From Chitinophaga pinensis (GTDB taxonomy: Bacteria; Bacteroidota; Bacteroidia; UKL13-3): a stretch of DNA of 64,000 bases. How positions within the stretch are numbered: the stretch's first letter is position 1; each line of letters begins with the position of its first letter. A program made the position numbers and the translations under genes. Shown here piece by piece: positions 11,389-19,842 of this stretch. The notes under the pieces were generated by a model. That model did no database searches. It was not told the origin of the DNA and saw nothing but the letters and a program-made list of their open reading frames with translations. Location: the NCBI GenBank assembly GCA_945870425.1, contig CAMBSD010000002.1:1-64000 (forward strand). Direction: 5' to 3'.

Positions 11389-11418
11389 TAAATTGTCGGA
11401 CAATTGTGCGACAATTTA
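11389..11418 (+). terminator. Perfect 10-bp stem-loop between two genes
   Basis: TAAATTGTCG pairs perfectly with CGACAATTTA around a 10-nt loop (GACAATTGTG), itself nearly palindromic and repeating the GACAATT word. It sits 10 nt after one stop codon and 15 nt before the next ATG. The T-tract is poor (TTTATTTAAAA), so it may be a weak terminator, an attenuator or an operator. Confidence 0.5.
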
Positions 11419-11432
11419 TTTAAAAAAAACTA

Positions 11433-11837
11433 ATGCAATCCAAAATGAAAACAGCAATTATGCATTGGCTACCCAGATGTGTCGTCATATTATCAATTCT
11501 ATTTGTAAGCGTTTTTGCCTTTGATACTTTCTCTTCTAATATTAATATTTGGCAACAATTGATTGATTTCTTCATCCACCTTATACCTTCTTATATATTG
11601 CTGATTGCGCTAATAATTGCATGGAAATTTGAGTTAATAGGTGGAGTCATTTTTATTTTAATCAGTCTTGGATTTGCTCCATTTATTTTCAATCATAATT
11701 ACCACATGAATCATTCAATTAGCATAAGCTTGGGAATAATCATGATGATAAATTTTCCTTTTTTTTTAGCAGGCATTCTTTTCTTATTAGATCATCAGAA
11801 CAAAAAGAAAAATAATATCAAAGTCAATGTTAAATAG
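11433..11837 (+). CDS. Small four-helix membrane protein (DUF7670-like)
   Basis: 134 residues; a second ATG at 11445 is equally possible. Four hydrophobic segments are visible: CVVILSILFVSVFAF, LIPSYILLIALIIAW, LIGGVIFILISLGFAPF and IIMMINFPFFLAGILFLL. The order and lengths, with a charged Lys-rich tail, resemble short Bacteroidota membrane proteins grouped as DUF7670; this assignment is from memory and tentative. It has no catalytic motif. It follows the exported protein and its hairpin on the same strand. Confidence 0.7.
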   Translation: MQSKMKTAIMHWLPRCVVILSILFVSVFAFDTFSSNINIWQQLIDFFIHLIPSYILLIALIIAWKFELIGGVIFILISLGFAPFIFNHNYHMNHSISISLGIIMMINFPFFLAGILFLLDHQNKKKNNIKVNVK

Positions 11838-12204
11838 TAAATACTTGTTTTAAAAATGGGCGAGAAATGGCAGTAATGAATATGTAAAATAGGTGGTTTC
11901 CAAAGCTATTTAAAAGTTTTGGTTTTTTGGCTAGTGCTAAAAATAAATTAACGATTATTTGAAATTTGAACCCTTGCATTATTCTTATTGCCTACCTCGT
12001 TCTAACATTGGTCAGATATGTTCGGTATTGGAAAATAACATGCTGTTGAGTAAGAATGTTAGCTCCTGGCATTAATCTTAATGTGGTAAAAAAATAAAAC
12101 ATGGTGCTTATTTTGGACTTGCTTAATTGGAATTATTTTGAATCATTCCTCAAAATTAGAGCTATTTGTTTATAGATTAACTCAATTAAAATTATCAAAT
12201 AACA
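11838..12204. other. 367-bp intergenic stretch before transposase remnant
   Basis: AT-rich and without an ORF on either strand. I looked for a terminal inverted repeat that would mark the left end of an IS407-type element and found none. Confidence 0.5.
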
Positions 12205-12477
12205 ATGAAAACAAAACAATTTAGTCCTGAACAAATTGCCTTTGCATTAAACGAGTATGATCAAGGTAAAAATGTAAATGAAATCACCCAATCACATGGT
12301 GTTAGCAAGACCACATTTTATAAGTGGCGAAAGCGCTATGGAGGTATGAGTTATGATGAGTTAAAAAAATTAAAATCACTCGAAGTGGAAAATAGAAAGT
12401 TGAAACATATTTATACTGGCTTAAATTTAGACTTACAACTGGTGAGGGAGATTATCGAAAAAAAACTTTATGATTAA
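12205..12477 (+). pseudogene. Orphan IS3-family (IS407 group) transposase OrfA
   Basis: 90 residues, complete as an OrfA: an N-terminal helix-turn-helix (FSPEQIAFALNEYDQG, SHGVSKTTFYKWRKRYGG) and a leucine-zipper helix (LKKLKSLEVENRKLKHIY). In intact IS407-type elements OrfB, with the DDE catalytic domain, follows in an overlapping frame. Here the next 100 bases contain no OrfB-like reading and no inverted repeat is seen, so the element cannot transpose by itself. It is either a deletion remnant or a captured DNA-binding protein. Confidence 0.8.
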
Positions 12478-12580
12478 TTGTTTGTCCAACTTTTTTTTAG
12501 TTCTATTAAAAAATTTATTTATAGTTTCCCCATCCTTTGTTCCTAAAAAACTGAGGCACCATTTGTATTATAGTTATAAT

Positions 12581-12712
12581 TTAATTCATCAAATTACTTT
12601 CACTTGATATGCCATATTTTCGACAGGCAACTGCCAATGAAATAGATTTGTCTTTTACAGACTGAACTTATTTTATTTTAAATTCACTTTCATATTGGAA
12701 TGTGTTTGGCCT
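12581..12712 (-). pseudogene. Degenerate transposase OrfA-like HTH remnant
   Basis: Reading the minus strand from 12712 gives RPNTFQYESEFKIK, an in-frame TAA, then VQSVKDKSISLAVACRKYGI and SSESNLMN before another stop. The pattern (EFK..VVQSV, then S...A.RKYGI....N) is that of the helix-turn-helix of transposase OrfA proteins. A stop interrupts it, the N-terminus is lost, and nothing recognisable follows. It is inverted relative to the OrfA at 12205, so the two probably come from different elements. The flanks to 12946 contain no other gene. Confidence 0.55.
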
Positions 12713-12946
12713 ACTCTTTAATCTTCATTTCCTATGTTTTTTATAATAGGTTAACTAGTTATGCATGAGTCATTCATATTTCAGTTTTTACTTACCCAGG
12801 ACTAATGTAAAATTGTATTTTTTCGATACCTCATTAATGCAGTGAAGCTTGATTTCATAATTGCATTTAACGATGCTTTTCATAAAAATGCATACTCATA
12901 GAATGAAACTTTCGGAGATCAGTTAACAAGAACATTATCATTTATA

Positions 12947-13804
12947 TTAATTTTGAATAAAAACAGAATCTGCCTTTAACCAAGAATCTCTGAAGGCAGC
13001 TTTGTTTAATCCTATTTCAATTTTGATTTCTTCAAAATAAGCAATCATTTTTTCAGTGGGCATATTGCCAGTCAAATCATCCGCAGCCATAGGGCATCCG
13101 CCAAATCCTTTGATAGCTCCATCAAACCTCCTGCAACCACTCCTATATGCTGCTTCAACTTTCTCCCTTACGGTATCAGGTGTGCTGTGCAAATGAGCCC
13201 CAAATTCGATGTGAGGTAATGATGAAATTAAATTACCAAACAAATACGAAATTGATTCAGGATTGGCAATTCCAATGGTATCGCTAAGCGAAATAATCTT
13301 GACGCCAATTTGGTTCATTTTATTTACCCATTGCTCAACAATATCAACATTCCAAACATCCCCGTAAGGATTGCCAAATCCCATTGATATATATATTACC
13401 AATTCTTTGTTATGTATAATACATAAGTTTTGTATGGCTTCAACATTTATTAAACTGTCCGCAATACTACTACTGGTATTTCTTTGTTGAAAGGTTTCAC
13501 TGATAGAAAATGGATATCCGAGATAATTAATTTGTTTATACTGACAGGCTGATTCTGCCCCTCGTTGATTGGCAATGATGGCTAATAGTTTACTTTTAGT
13601 ATGATTCAAATCAAGATTTGCCAGTACCTCTGCCGTATCCTGTAATTGAGGAATGGCCTTTGGAGAAACAAAGCTTCCAAAATCAATGGTATCAAAACCC
13701 ACTGAAAGTAAACCATTTAAATAATCAATTTTAGTTCGGGTGGGTATAAAATGATGCAGTCCTTGCATGGCATCACGAGGGCATTCAATCAATTTTAAAG
13801 TCAT
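12947..13804 (-). CDS. Hydroxymethylglutaryl-CoA lyase family protein
   Basis: 285 residues, a TIM-barrel HMGL-like enzyme. It begins with the family motif LIECPRDAMQGL (substrate-binding Arg and catalytic-site Asp) and carries FGAHLHSTPDTVREK (metal His pair) near 198-212. The active-site loop FDGAIKGFGGCPMA near 229-242 has the conserved Cys of HMG-CoA lyases. It would cleave HMG-CoA to acetyl-CoA and acetoacetate, typically in leucine catabolism. Other leucine-degradation genes are not adjacent, and related aldol enzymes are not fully excluded. ATG start at 13804. Confidence 0.85.
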   Translation of the reverse strand: MTLKLIECPRDAMQGLHHFIPTRTKIDYLNGLLSVGFDTIDFGSFVSPKAIPQLQDTAEVLANLDLNHTKSKLLAIIANQRGAESACQYKQINYLGYPFSISETFQQRNTSSSIADSLINVEAIQNLCIIHNKELVIYISMGFGNPYGDVWNVDIVEQWVNKMNQIGVKIISLSDTIGIANPESISYLFGNLISSLPHIEFGAHLHSTPDTVREKVEAAYRSGCRRFDGAIKGFGGCPMAADDLTGNMPTEKMIAYFEEIKIEIGLNKAAFRDSWLKADSVFIQN

Positions 13805-13850
13805 TTTTTGATAGCAATTATTTAACGCTGCTAAATTAAAAGCATTTTTT

Positions 13851-13858
13851 TATCTTTG
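13851..13858 (+). promoter_or_regulatory. -7 element of DUF349 gene promoter
   Basis: TATCTTTG matches TAnnTTTG and lies 43 nt before the ATG at 13902, leaving a plausible leader of about 35 nt. No exact TTG is present 19 nt upstream. Confidence 0.5.
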
Positions 13859-13901
13859 GCGTTCTTTTTTAAAAACCTATAACTAATTTTATTAAATTAA
13901 C

Positions 13902-15920
13902 ATGTCTGAACTAAATGATGATGTAACTACTACACCTGAAATTACAAGCGAATTATCGTCTGTAGAGCAGAACCCAACTTTAGCAACTGAAACAGCTGAG
14001 CCAGTAGAAGTAACTGCGAATGCACCAGTGCCCGCAGCAATGGAAGAAAACAACACACCTGAAGCCACTCAAAGCGAAAGTATAGAGGCTACAACCCATG
14101 AAACAAGTAATATTATAACTGATGCCAATGATCATATTGACATAAGTGATGATGAGCATGAACTTGTTGTTGAGGAATTACCAGATTTTAACCACTTAAG
14201 CAAGGAAGAATTATTGGCTACAGCCATCAATGCCGCTCAAAATAAAGAGGTAAATGAAGCTATTCAAATTTTAAAAGTAATTCGCCCGCAACTTGATGCA
14301 GCCTTGAATGAAGAAGAAGCACAAGCCCTTCACAAATTTATTGAAGAAGGGGGCGAAAAAGATAGTTTTGAATGGAAAACAGGCGATAAAATTCGAGAAC
14401 AATTCAACAAAATATTCAAAGAATTAAAAGATAAAAAACAGGCTATTAAACAGGCTCAAGAGGCAGAAAAAGTTAAAAACTTAGCTGCTAAAAATGCCAT
14501 ATTAGAGCAGATTAAACAGCTCAACGAAAGTGAAGGCACTATGGATAGTTTGAAAAAACTGAAAGAGTTGCAAAACGAATGGAAGCGCATTAAACATGTG
14601 CCAGCCGAAAACGTTGAGAGTATATATGAAAGCTACAGGGTTCAAAATGAAATTTTCTATGATAAATTTCGTATCAACATCGAGTTGATTCAATTGGATA
14701 GAGAAAAGAATTTGGATCAAAAAATTGACTTGTGTAAAAAAGTTAGCGAATTATCTGCTGAAACTAGCTTAAAGAAAGCCTTAATTTCAGTAAAAAAATT
14801 CCAGGAAGATTGGAAAAACATAGGTCCAGTGCCTAAGGAAGCCAATGAAGATATTTGGGCTAGATTTAAAGCAGAAGTTGATAAGGTATATACTTTTATT
14901 AAAGCTGAAAATGAAAAAATGGAAGGAGTTAGACAAGAAAATCTAGCTGCCAAACAAATCATTTTAGTAAAAGCCAAAGAATTAGAATCATTCACTACAA
15001 ATCGCATAAAAGATTGGTTAGAAAAAACAGAATATGCTAATCAATTGATGGAGGATTGGAGAAAAATTGGACATATACCATTGTCGGTGCGAGAGGAAAT
15101 TTGGAATGATTTTAGAACAGCAAGAAACAATTTCTTTAATAACAAAAACAATTACTTCAAAACAATTAATCACGAGCGTAATCAGAATCTAAAACTGAAA
15201 ACTGAAATGTGCGAGAAAGCCGAAGAAATATCGGCAAATCCTATTGATTGGGCCAAGCAAACTGAGGAACTAAAAGGTCTTCAAGAAAAATGGAAATCAG
15301 TGGGGCAAGTGGGTGATAAAATGAATGATGTCATTTGGAAACGTTTCCGATCGGCCTGTGATGCTTTTTTCGCAAAAAAAGCTGAAAGGTATGCTTCGGT
15401 TATAGATGAGCAAAAACAAAATCTCGAGAAAAAACAAAGCCTAATAACTAAATTAGAAGAATTAGCTGCTCAAGAAGATGTTCCAAATGTTTTTGCTGAA
15501 TTAAAAATCATCCAAGATGAGTGGAACGGAATTGGCTATGTGCCTAATGCCAACAAGAATGATATTTTCAAAAAATACAATGACTTGTTAGACAAATTAT
15601 ATGGCAAATACCGTCAATTAAACAAAGATATGCGTAGCGAAAAAGAGCGTCAACAGTTCAACGAATTGGCTACTGCACCAAATGGCGCGCACCGCCTTCA
15701 GCGTGAGGAGAAAATACTACTTGAGCGTATCAAAGGTATGAAAGGTGATATTGACACCTGGGAAAACAACCTTGGCTTCTTCAAACATGGTAATTCAAAA
15801 AATGTCATGGCTGAACAAATTCAAGATAAAATTGCCATTGCCAACAAGCACGTAAAAGAGCTTGAAGAAAAACTGAAAACCTTGAGAAGCATCAAATCAA
15901 AAAGCGAAAGCGAAGCTTAA
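13902..15920 (+). CDS. DUF349 repeat protein
   Basis: 672 residues, cytoplasmic (no signal or membrane segment). The first ~110 residues are acidic and low in complexity (many E, T and A). Then come about five DUF349 repeats of 70-75 residues, each with a W-x(2)-I/V-G...VP core followed by I(W/F)..(F/Y): NEWKRIKHVP, EDWKNIGPVPKEANEDIW, EDWRKIGHIPLSVREEIW, EKWKSVGQVGDKMNDVIW and DEWNGIGYVPNANKNDIF. The C-terminus is a coiled coil ending in a helical hairpin with ENNLGFFKHG. The family is widespread in Bacteroidota and its function is not established. A strong terminator follows. Confidence 0.9.
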   Translation: MSELNDDVTTTPEITSELSSVEQNPTLATETAEPVEVTANAPVPAAMEENNTPEATQSESIEATTHETSNIITDANDHIDISDDEHELVVEELPDFNHLSKEELLATAINAAQNKEVNEAIQILKVIRPQLDAALNEEEAQALHKFIEEGGEKDSFEWKTGDKIREQFNKIFKELKDKKQAIKQAQEAEKVKNLAAKNAILEQIKQLNESEGTMDSLKKLKELQNEWKRIKHVPAENVESIYESYRVQNEIFYDKFRINIELIQLDREKNLDQKIDLCKKVSELSAETSLKKALISVKKFQEDWKNIGPVPKEANEDIWARFKAEVDKVYTFIKAENEKMEGVRQENLAAKQIILVKAKELESFTTNRIKDWLEKTEYANQLMEDWRKIGHIPLSVREEIWNDFRTARNNFFNNKNNYFKTINHERNQNLKLKTEMCEKAEEISANPIDWAKQTEELKGLQEKWKSVGQVGDKMNDVIWKRFRSACDAFFAKKAERYASVIDEQKQNLEKKQSLITKLEELAAQEDVPNVFAELKIIQDEWNGIGYVPNANKNDIFKKYNDLLDKLYGKYRQLNKDMRSEKERQQFNELATAPNGAHRLQREEKILLERIKGMKGDIDTWENNLGFFKHGNSKNVMAEQIQDKIAIANKHVKELEEKLKTLRSIKSKSESEA

Positions 15921-15937
15921 TTTTATACTTATAACAA

Positions 15938-15972
15938 CAAAAACGCAGGGCTGCGAGGCCCTGCGTTTTTTA
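15938..15972 (+). terminator. Rho-independent terminator after DUF349 gene
   Basis: AACGCAGGGC pairs with GCCCTGCGTT around a 6-nt loop (TGCGAG), followed by a T-rich tract, 18 nt past the stop codon. It ends right before the next ATG at 15979. Confidence 0.92.
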
Positions 15973-15978
15973 TTATGA

Positions 15979-16785
15979 ATGAACATACATTACCTTAAAA
16001 ATTTAATTCAACATTATATTCAAGCCACATTAATAGATGTGTTGCACTCCCCTTTTGTTTATAAACTCTACAAAACAAGTATAAAAAAACAAAAGAATAA
16101 CGGGGCCTTTGAAGCGATTGAAAAACTAAGACAAGAACTAAAAAAAGACAATACCCAAATTGCATTTAATGAAATAGGAGCAGGTTCAAATTTTGCTAGA
16201 ACCAAAACTATGTTGGTGACAGAAATTGTTAGCAAGCACGCCAAGCCTAAACGCATTGCAGAAATATTACATCATGTAGCCCTAAATAACCAATGTAGCT
16301 ATAGCATTGAGTTAGGAACTTCACTAGGTATTTCAACAGCTTATTTGGCATTGGCTCATAAAGAAAGGGCCATGCTTAGTGATATTTTATTAACAAGTGT
16401 GGAAGGCAATAAATCAGTGATACAGAAAGCGCAATCCAATTTTGAAAAATTGCAATTAGATGGGTATGTCAATTTGGTGGAAGGTAACTTTGATGCTGTG
16501 TTAGATGAAATATTAAAGTATTACCCACAACTCGACCTTGCTTTTATAGATGGAAACCACAAAAAAGAGGCAACGCTCATGTATTTCCAACAAATGTTGC
16601 CATTGGCTCATAACAACTCAGTATTTATTTTTGATGATATATATTGGAGCAAAGGCATGACCGAGGCATGGAATGAAATAAAAAAACACCCACAAGTTAC
16701 TGTTACTGTTGATTTATTTTTTGTAGGGTTGGTGTTTTTCAGAAAAGAACAAGCCAAACAAGACTTCAAACTCAGGGTTTTGTAG
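15979..16785 (+). CDS. Class I SAM-dependent methyltransferase (O-methyltransferase-like)
   Basis: 268 residues. The SAM-binding motif I is SIELGTSLGISTAYLA near residues 112-127. An acidic residue follows at TSVEGN, then DLAFIDGNHKKEAT near 195-208, where the D-x-x-H layout recalls metal-dependent O-methyltransferases, and VFIFDDIYWSKGM near 218-230. Substrate is unknown. The start was chosen at 15979 because the ATG at 15975 is out of frame. It lies directly behind the terminator of the DUF349 gene, so it probably depends on read-through or on a promoter inside that gene. Confidence 0.85.
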   Translation: MNIHYLKNLIQHYIQATLIDVLHSPFVYKLYKTSIKKQKNNGAFEAIEKLRQELKKDNTQIAFNEIGAGSNFARTKTMLVTEIVSKHAKPKRIAEILHHVALNNQCSYSIELGTSLGISTAYLALAHKERAMLSDILLTSVEGNKSVIQKAQSNFEKLQLDGYVNLVEGNFDAVLDEILKYYPQLDLAFIDGNHKKEATLMYFQQMLPLAHNNSVFIFDDIYWSKGMTEAWNEIKKHPQVTVTVDLFFVGLVFFRKEQAKQDFKLRVL

Positions 16786-16861
16786 TTAATTTTCCCACAT
16801 TATCAGTGTAAATTGGTAGATAAAATTTAAGTATTATAACAGCAATGTGCTTAATAAGCAT

Positions 16862-16869
16862 TAATTTTG
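16862..16869 (+). promoter_or_regulatory. -7 element of glmM promoter
   Basis: TAATTTTG matches TAnnTTTG and ends 22 nt before the TTG start at 16892. The -33 box is not evident. Confidence 0.45.
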
Positions 16870-16891
16870 CGGCTCAAAAAAAAATACAATT

Positions 16892-18307
16892 TTGACATTA
16901 ATTAAATCAATTTCAGGTATTAGAGGTACAATAGGCGGCAAAGCTGGAAATGCATTAACCCCTATTGATGTTGTAAAATTTACTGCCGCATATGGCAGCA
17001 TGATTAAGGGCGACAAAACTGAATGTAAAGTAATAGTTGGACGAGATGCCCGTATCAGTGGAGATATGGTTAACCGCTTGGTATGCGGAACTTTATCTGG
17101 ATTAGGAATAAATGTAATCGATTTAGGTTTATCAACCACACCTACTGTTGAAATGGCGGTAGTTATGGAAAATGCCCAAGGAGGAATTATTTTAACTGCT
17201 AGTCATAATCCAAAGCAATGGAACGCGCTTAAGCTTTTAAACGAAAAAGGTGAATTCATCAGCGATGAAATAGGAAAACAGGTGCTTGCAGTTGCTGAAA
17301 GCGGTGAAATCAATTTTGCAGATGTTGACAAACTAGGCAGCATTAGCGAAAACAAAGATTATATAAGAAAACACATTGACGAGATTTTAAAAATCAAATT
17401 GGTGGATGTAGATGCTATCAAAGCAAAGAAATTTAAAATTGTTGTAGATGCAGTGAATTCGACAGGTGGCATTGCCATTCCTATGCTATTAAGGGCATTA
17501 GGCGTTGATGATATTGTAGAAATATTCTGTACTCCGGATGGCAAATTCCCTCATAATCCTGAGCCACTACCTGAAAATCTAACAGCCATCTCAAATGAAG
17601 TGATTCGTCAAAAAGCGGATTTAGGAATCGTTGTAGATCCTGATGTCGACAGACTTGCACTGGTAAATGAAGATGGAAGCATGTTTGGCGAGGAATACAC
17701 ACTCGTTGCTGTATCTGATTATGTATTAAAAAATGTAAGCGAAGAAACCCTACATGCTCTTAATTTCAAGAAAAATACAGTTTCAAATCTATCATCTACC
17801 AGGGCATTGCGCGATGTAACGGATATGCACAAAGGATCATACAATGCCAGTGCTGTGGGTGAAGTAAATGTTGTTAAAATGATGAAGGAAACCCATGCTG
17901 TAATTGGTGGTGAAGGGAATGGAGGTATCATTTTCCCTGAATTGCATTATGGAAGAGATGCCATGGTAGGAATAGCATTGTTCCTAACTCATTTGGCCAA
18001 AAGTGATAAACTTTGCTCTATTTTACGGTCAAGTTACCCTGATTATACCATTGCCAAAAAGAAAATTGATCTAGATGACAACATCAATATTGATGAGCTT
18101 TTAGAAGGAATTAAAGAAAAATATAAAAAACAACCTATCAACACGGTTGATGGTGTGAAAATTGAATTTGAAAATGAATGGGTACACTTGCGAAGAAGCA
18201 ATACTGAAGCCATTATACGTATCTATGCTGAAAGCAAAAGTGAGGCTACTGCCAATCACCTTGCCGAAAAAATCATCATGGATATGAAGCAAATCATCAA
18301 AGGATAA
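16892..18307 (+). CDS. glmM: Phosphoglucosamine mutase (GlmM-type phosphohexomutase)
   Basis: 471 residues. It converts glucosamine-6-phosphate to glucosamine-1-phosphate for UDP-GlcNAc, hence peptidoglycan and lipid A. It begins with TLIKSISGIRGTIGG, as in the family. The phosphoserine loop is TASHNPKQWNALK near residues 106-118, the metal loop DPDVDR near 249-254, the sugar loop GEGNGGIIFP near 344-353 and the phosphate loop RRSNTEAIIRIY near the C-terminus. The start is TTG at 16892; no in-frame ATG is nearby. Phosphomannomutase/phosphoglucomutase activity in the same superfamily is possible, but the sequence favours GlmM. Confidence 0.88.
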   Translation: MTLIKSISGIRGTIGGKAGNALTPIDVVKFTAAYGSMIKGDKTECKVIVGRDARISGDMVNRLVCGTLSGLGINVIDLGLSTTPTVEMAVVMENAQGGIILTASHNPKQWNALKLLNEKGEFISDEIGKQVLAVAESGEINFADVDKLGSISENKDYIRKHIDEILKIKLVDVDAIKAKKFKIVVDAVNSTGGIAIPMLLRALGVDDIVEIFCTPDGKFPHNPEPLPENLTAISNEVIRQKADLGIVVDPDVDRLALVNEDGSMFGEEYTLVAVSDYVLKNVSEETLHALNFKKNTVSNLSSTRALRDVTDMHKGSYNASAVGEVNVVKMMKETHAVIGGEGNGGIIFPELHYGRDAMVGIALFLTHLAKSDKLCSILRSSYPDYTIAKKKIDLDDNINIDELLEGIKEKYKKQPINTVDGVKIEFENEWVHLRRSNTEAIIRIYAESKSEATANHLAEKIIMDMKQIIKG

Positions 18308-18349
18308 TAAACCAAGACCCCTGAATCAATAATCATAAACAAATAAAGC

Positions 18350-19441
18350 ATGCAGTGTGGAATCGTAGGCTTACCGAATGTAGGCAAATCAACATTATTT
18401 AATTGCTTGAGCAATGCAAAAGCCCAAGCGGCCAATTTTCCTTTTTGTACCATCGAACCCAATGTAGGCGTTATTACTGTGCCTGATGAGCGTTTAAATG
18501 TCTTAGAAGGATTGGTGAAGCCTAACAAAGTGGTGCCCACAACCATCGAAATTGTAGATATTGCAGGTTTGGTGAAAGGTGCAAGCCGTGGTGAAGGTTT
18601 AGGAAATCAGTTTTTGGCAAATATAAGAAACACTGATGCCATCATACATGTGCTTCGTTGTTTTGATGATGATAATGTGATTCACGTAGATGGTTCGGTT
18701 AATCCAATCCGTGATAAAGAAATTATAGATACCGAATTACAGCTTAAAGATTTAGACTCGGTTGAGAAAAAATTACAGAAAGTAGCGCGTGCTGCCAAAA
18801 CAGGCGACAAAGACGCTAAAAAAGCCGAAGAAGCCTTGTTAAAATACAAAGCCTTATTAGATGATGGAAAATCGGTGAGAAGTGCTGTGGTTACTGATGA
18901 AGAGAAGGAACATATAGCTGATCTATTTTTGTTAACTTCAAAGCCTGTAATGTATGTTTGTAATGTGGATGAGGCTTCGGTGGTAAAAGGAAACAAATAT
19001 GTTGATATGGTAAAGGACTATGTAGCTAATGAAAACGCAGAGGTTTTGATAATAAGTGCAGCTATTGAAAGTGAAATATCAGGCCTTGATAGTTATGAAG
19101 ACAGAATAGCCTTTTTAAATGATTTGGGTCTTAATCAAAGTGGTGTAGCCAAATTGATTACTGCCTCATATAAACTGCTTAATTTAATTACATATTTCAC
19201 CGCTGGTGTGCAAGAGGTAAGAGCATGGACAATAGAGAATGGTTACAAAGCTCCTCAGGCGGCAGGAGTAATTCATACCGATTTTGAGCGTGGCTTTATT
19301 AAAGCAGATGTAATAGCCTACGATGAGTTTAAAAAACATGGCTCTGAAAGTGCATGCCGCGAGGCAGGTGCATTGAGAATGGAAGGCAAAGAGTACCTCG
19401 TAAAAGATGGTGATTTGATGCACTTTAAGTTTAATGTATAG
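18350..19441 (+). CDS. ychF: Redox-regulated ATPase YchF
   Basis: 363 residues. An Obg-family P-loop NTPase that prefers ATP and binds ribosomes. It has G1 GLPNVGKST near residues 6-14, G3 DIAGLVKGAS, the YchF-type G4 variant CNVDE (near 204-208, replacing NKxD) and a C-terminal TGS domain (FTAGVQEVRAWT through AGALRMEGKEYLVKDGD). The final DGDLMHFKFNV is characteristic. It lies 42 bp after glmM, same strand. Confidence 0.97.
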   Translation: MQCGIVGLPNVGKSTLFNCLSNAKAQAANFPFCTIEPNVGVITVPDERLNVLEGLVKPNKVVPTTIEIVDIAGLVKGASRGEGLGNQFLANIRNTDAIIHVLRCFDDDNVIHVDGSVNPIRDKEIIDTELQLKDLDSVEKKLQKVARAAKTGDKDAKKAEEALLKYKALLDDGKSVRSAVVTDEEKEHIADLFLLTSKPVMYVCNVDEASVVKGNKYVDMVKDYVANENAEVLIISAAIESEISGLDSYEDRIAFLNDLGLNQSGVAKLITASYKLLNLITYFTAGVQEVRAWTIENGYKAPQAAGVIHTDFERGFIKADVIAYDEFKKHGSESACREAGALRMEGKEYLVKDGDLMHFKFNV

Positions 19442-19512
19442 TGATATTGTATTTTATTCTAATTGAAAATCACTTTCATAAAAATAAAATACACAAAAAA
19501 ATAGCATATGAC

Positions 19513-19542
19513 TTGCACTTATAGATGATAAACTTATATTTG
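19513..19542 (+). promoter_or_regulatory. Bacteroidota-type promoter for tRNA-Gly/tRNA-Leu unit
   Basis: TTG at 19513-19515 and TATATTTG at 19535-19542 are separated by exactly 19 nt, matching the -33/-7 consensus. The box is identical to that before tRNA-Leu(CAA). It ends 10 nt before tRNA-Gly. Confidence 0.85.
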
Positions 19543-19552
19543 CACTCCATTT

Positions 19553-19628
19553 GCGAAAGTAGCTCAGCTGGTAGAGCGCAACCTTGCCAAGGTTGAGGTC
19601 GCGAGTTCGAACCTCGTCTTTCGCTCCA
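19553..19628 (+). tRNA. tRNA-Gly (anticodon GCC)
   Basis: Acceptor GCGAAAG pairs with CTTTCGC, the D arm has AGCTCAGCTGGTAGAGC, the anticodon arm CAACC-TTGCCAA-GGTTG gives GCC, and the T arm contains GTTCGAACCTC. The discriminator is T and CCA is encoded. Confidence 0.97.
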
Positions 19629-19699
19629 TTAAGTTATTTGTTATTGTTATTTGTTTTATAACAACGAATAGTCAAAAACAAATAACTTTTTTAATTTTT

Positions 19700-19784
19700 G
19701 CCCGGGTGGTGGAATTGGTAGACACGCAGGACTTAAAATCCTGTATCCTTTAAAGATGTGCGGGTTCAAGTCCCGCCTCGGGTA
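19700..19784 (+). tRNA. tRNA-Leu (anticodon TAA)
   Basis: A class II tRNA with acceptor GCCCGGG pairing with CTCGGGT, anticodon arm CAGGA-CTTAAAA-TCCTG giving UAA, a long variable arm, and a T arm with GGGTTCAAGTCCC. The discriminator is A and CCA is not encoded (ACAAAA follows). It lies 71 bp after tRNA-Gly and is probably co-transcribed. It is a substrate class for MiaA/MiaE. Confidence 0.96.
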
Positions 19785-19792
19785 CAAAAACG

Positions 19793-19817
19793 AAGAGCTT
19801 AACTAGCTCTTTTTTTA
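19793..19817 (+). terminator. Terminator of the tRNA-Gly/tRNA-Leu unit
   Basis: AAGAGCT pairs with AGCTCTT around TAACT, and the downstream half runs into a seven-T tract. It begins 8 nt past tRNA-Leu. Confidence 0.85.
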
Positions 19818-19842
19818 TGCCCTAAAGCAACGCTACAATTAT

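Noticed and set aside
11800-12204. Left inverted repeat of an IS407-type element
   Set aside because: No TGT-type terminal repeat matching a sequence near 12480-12946 was seen; an element boundary cannot be placed.
19449-19492. Inverted repeat GTATTTTATT/AATAAAATAC after ychF
   Set aside because: Both arms are almost pure A/T with a 24-nt loop and no T-tract. In DNA this AT-rich it is likely by chance; a terminator or protein site cannot be supported.
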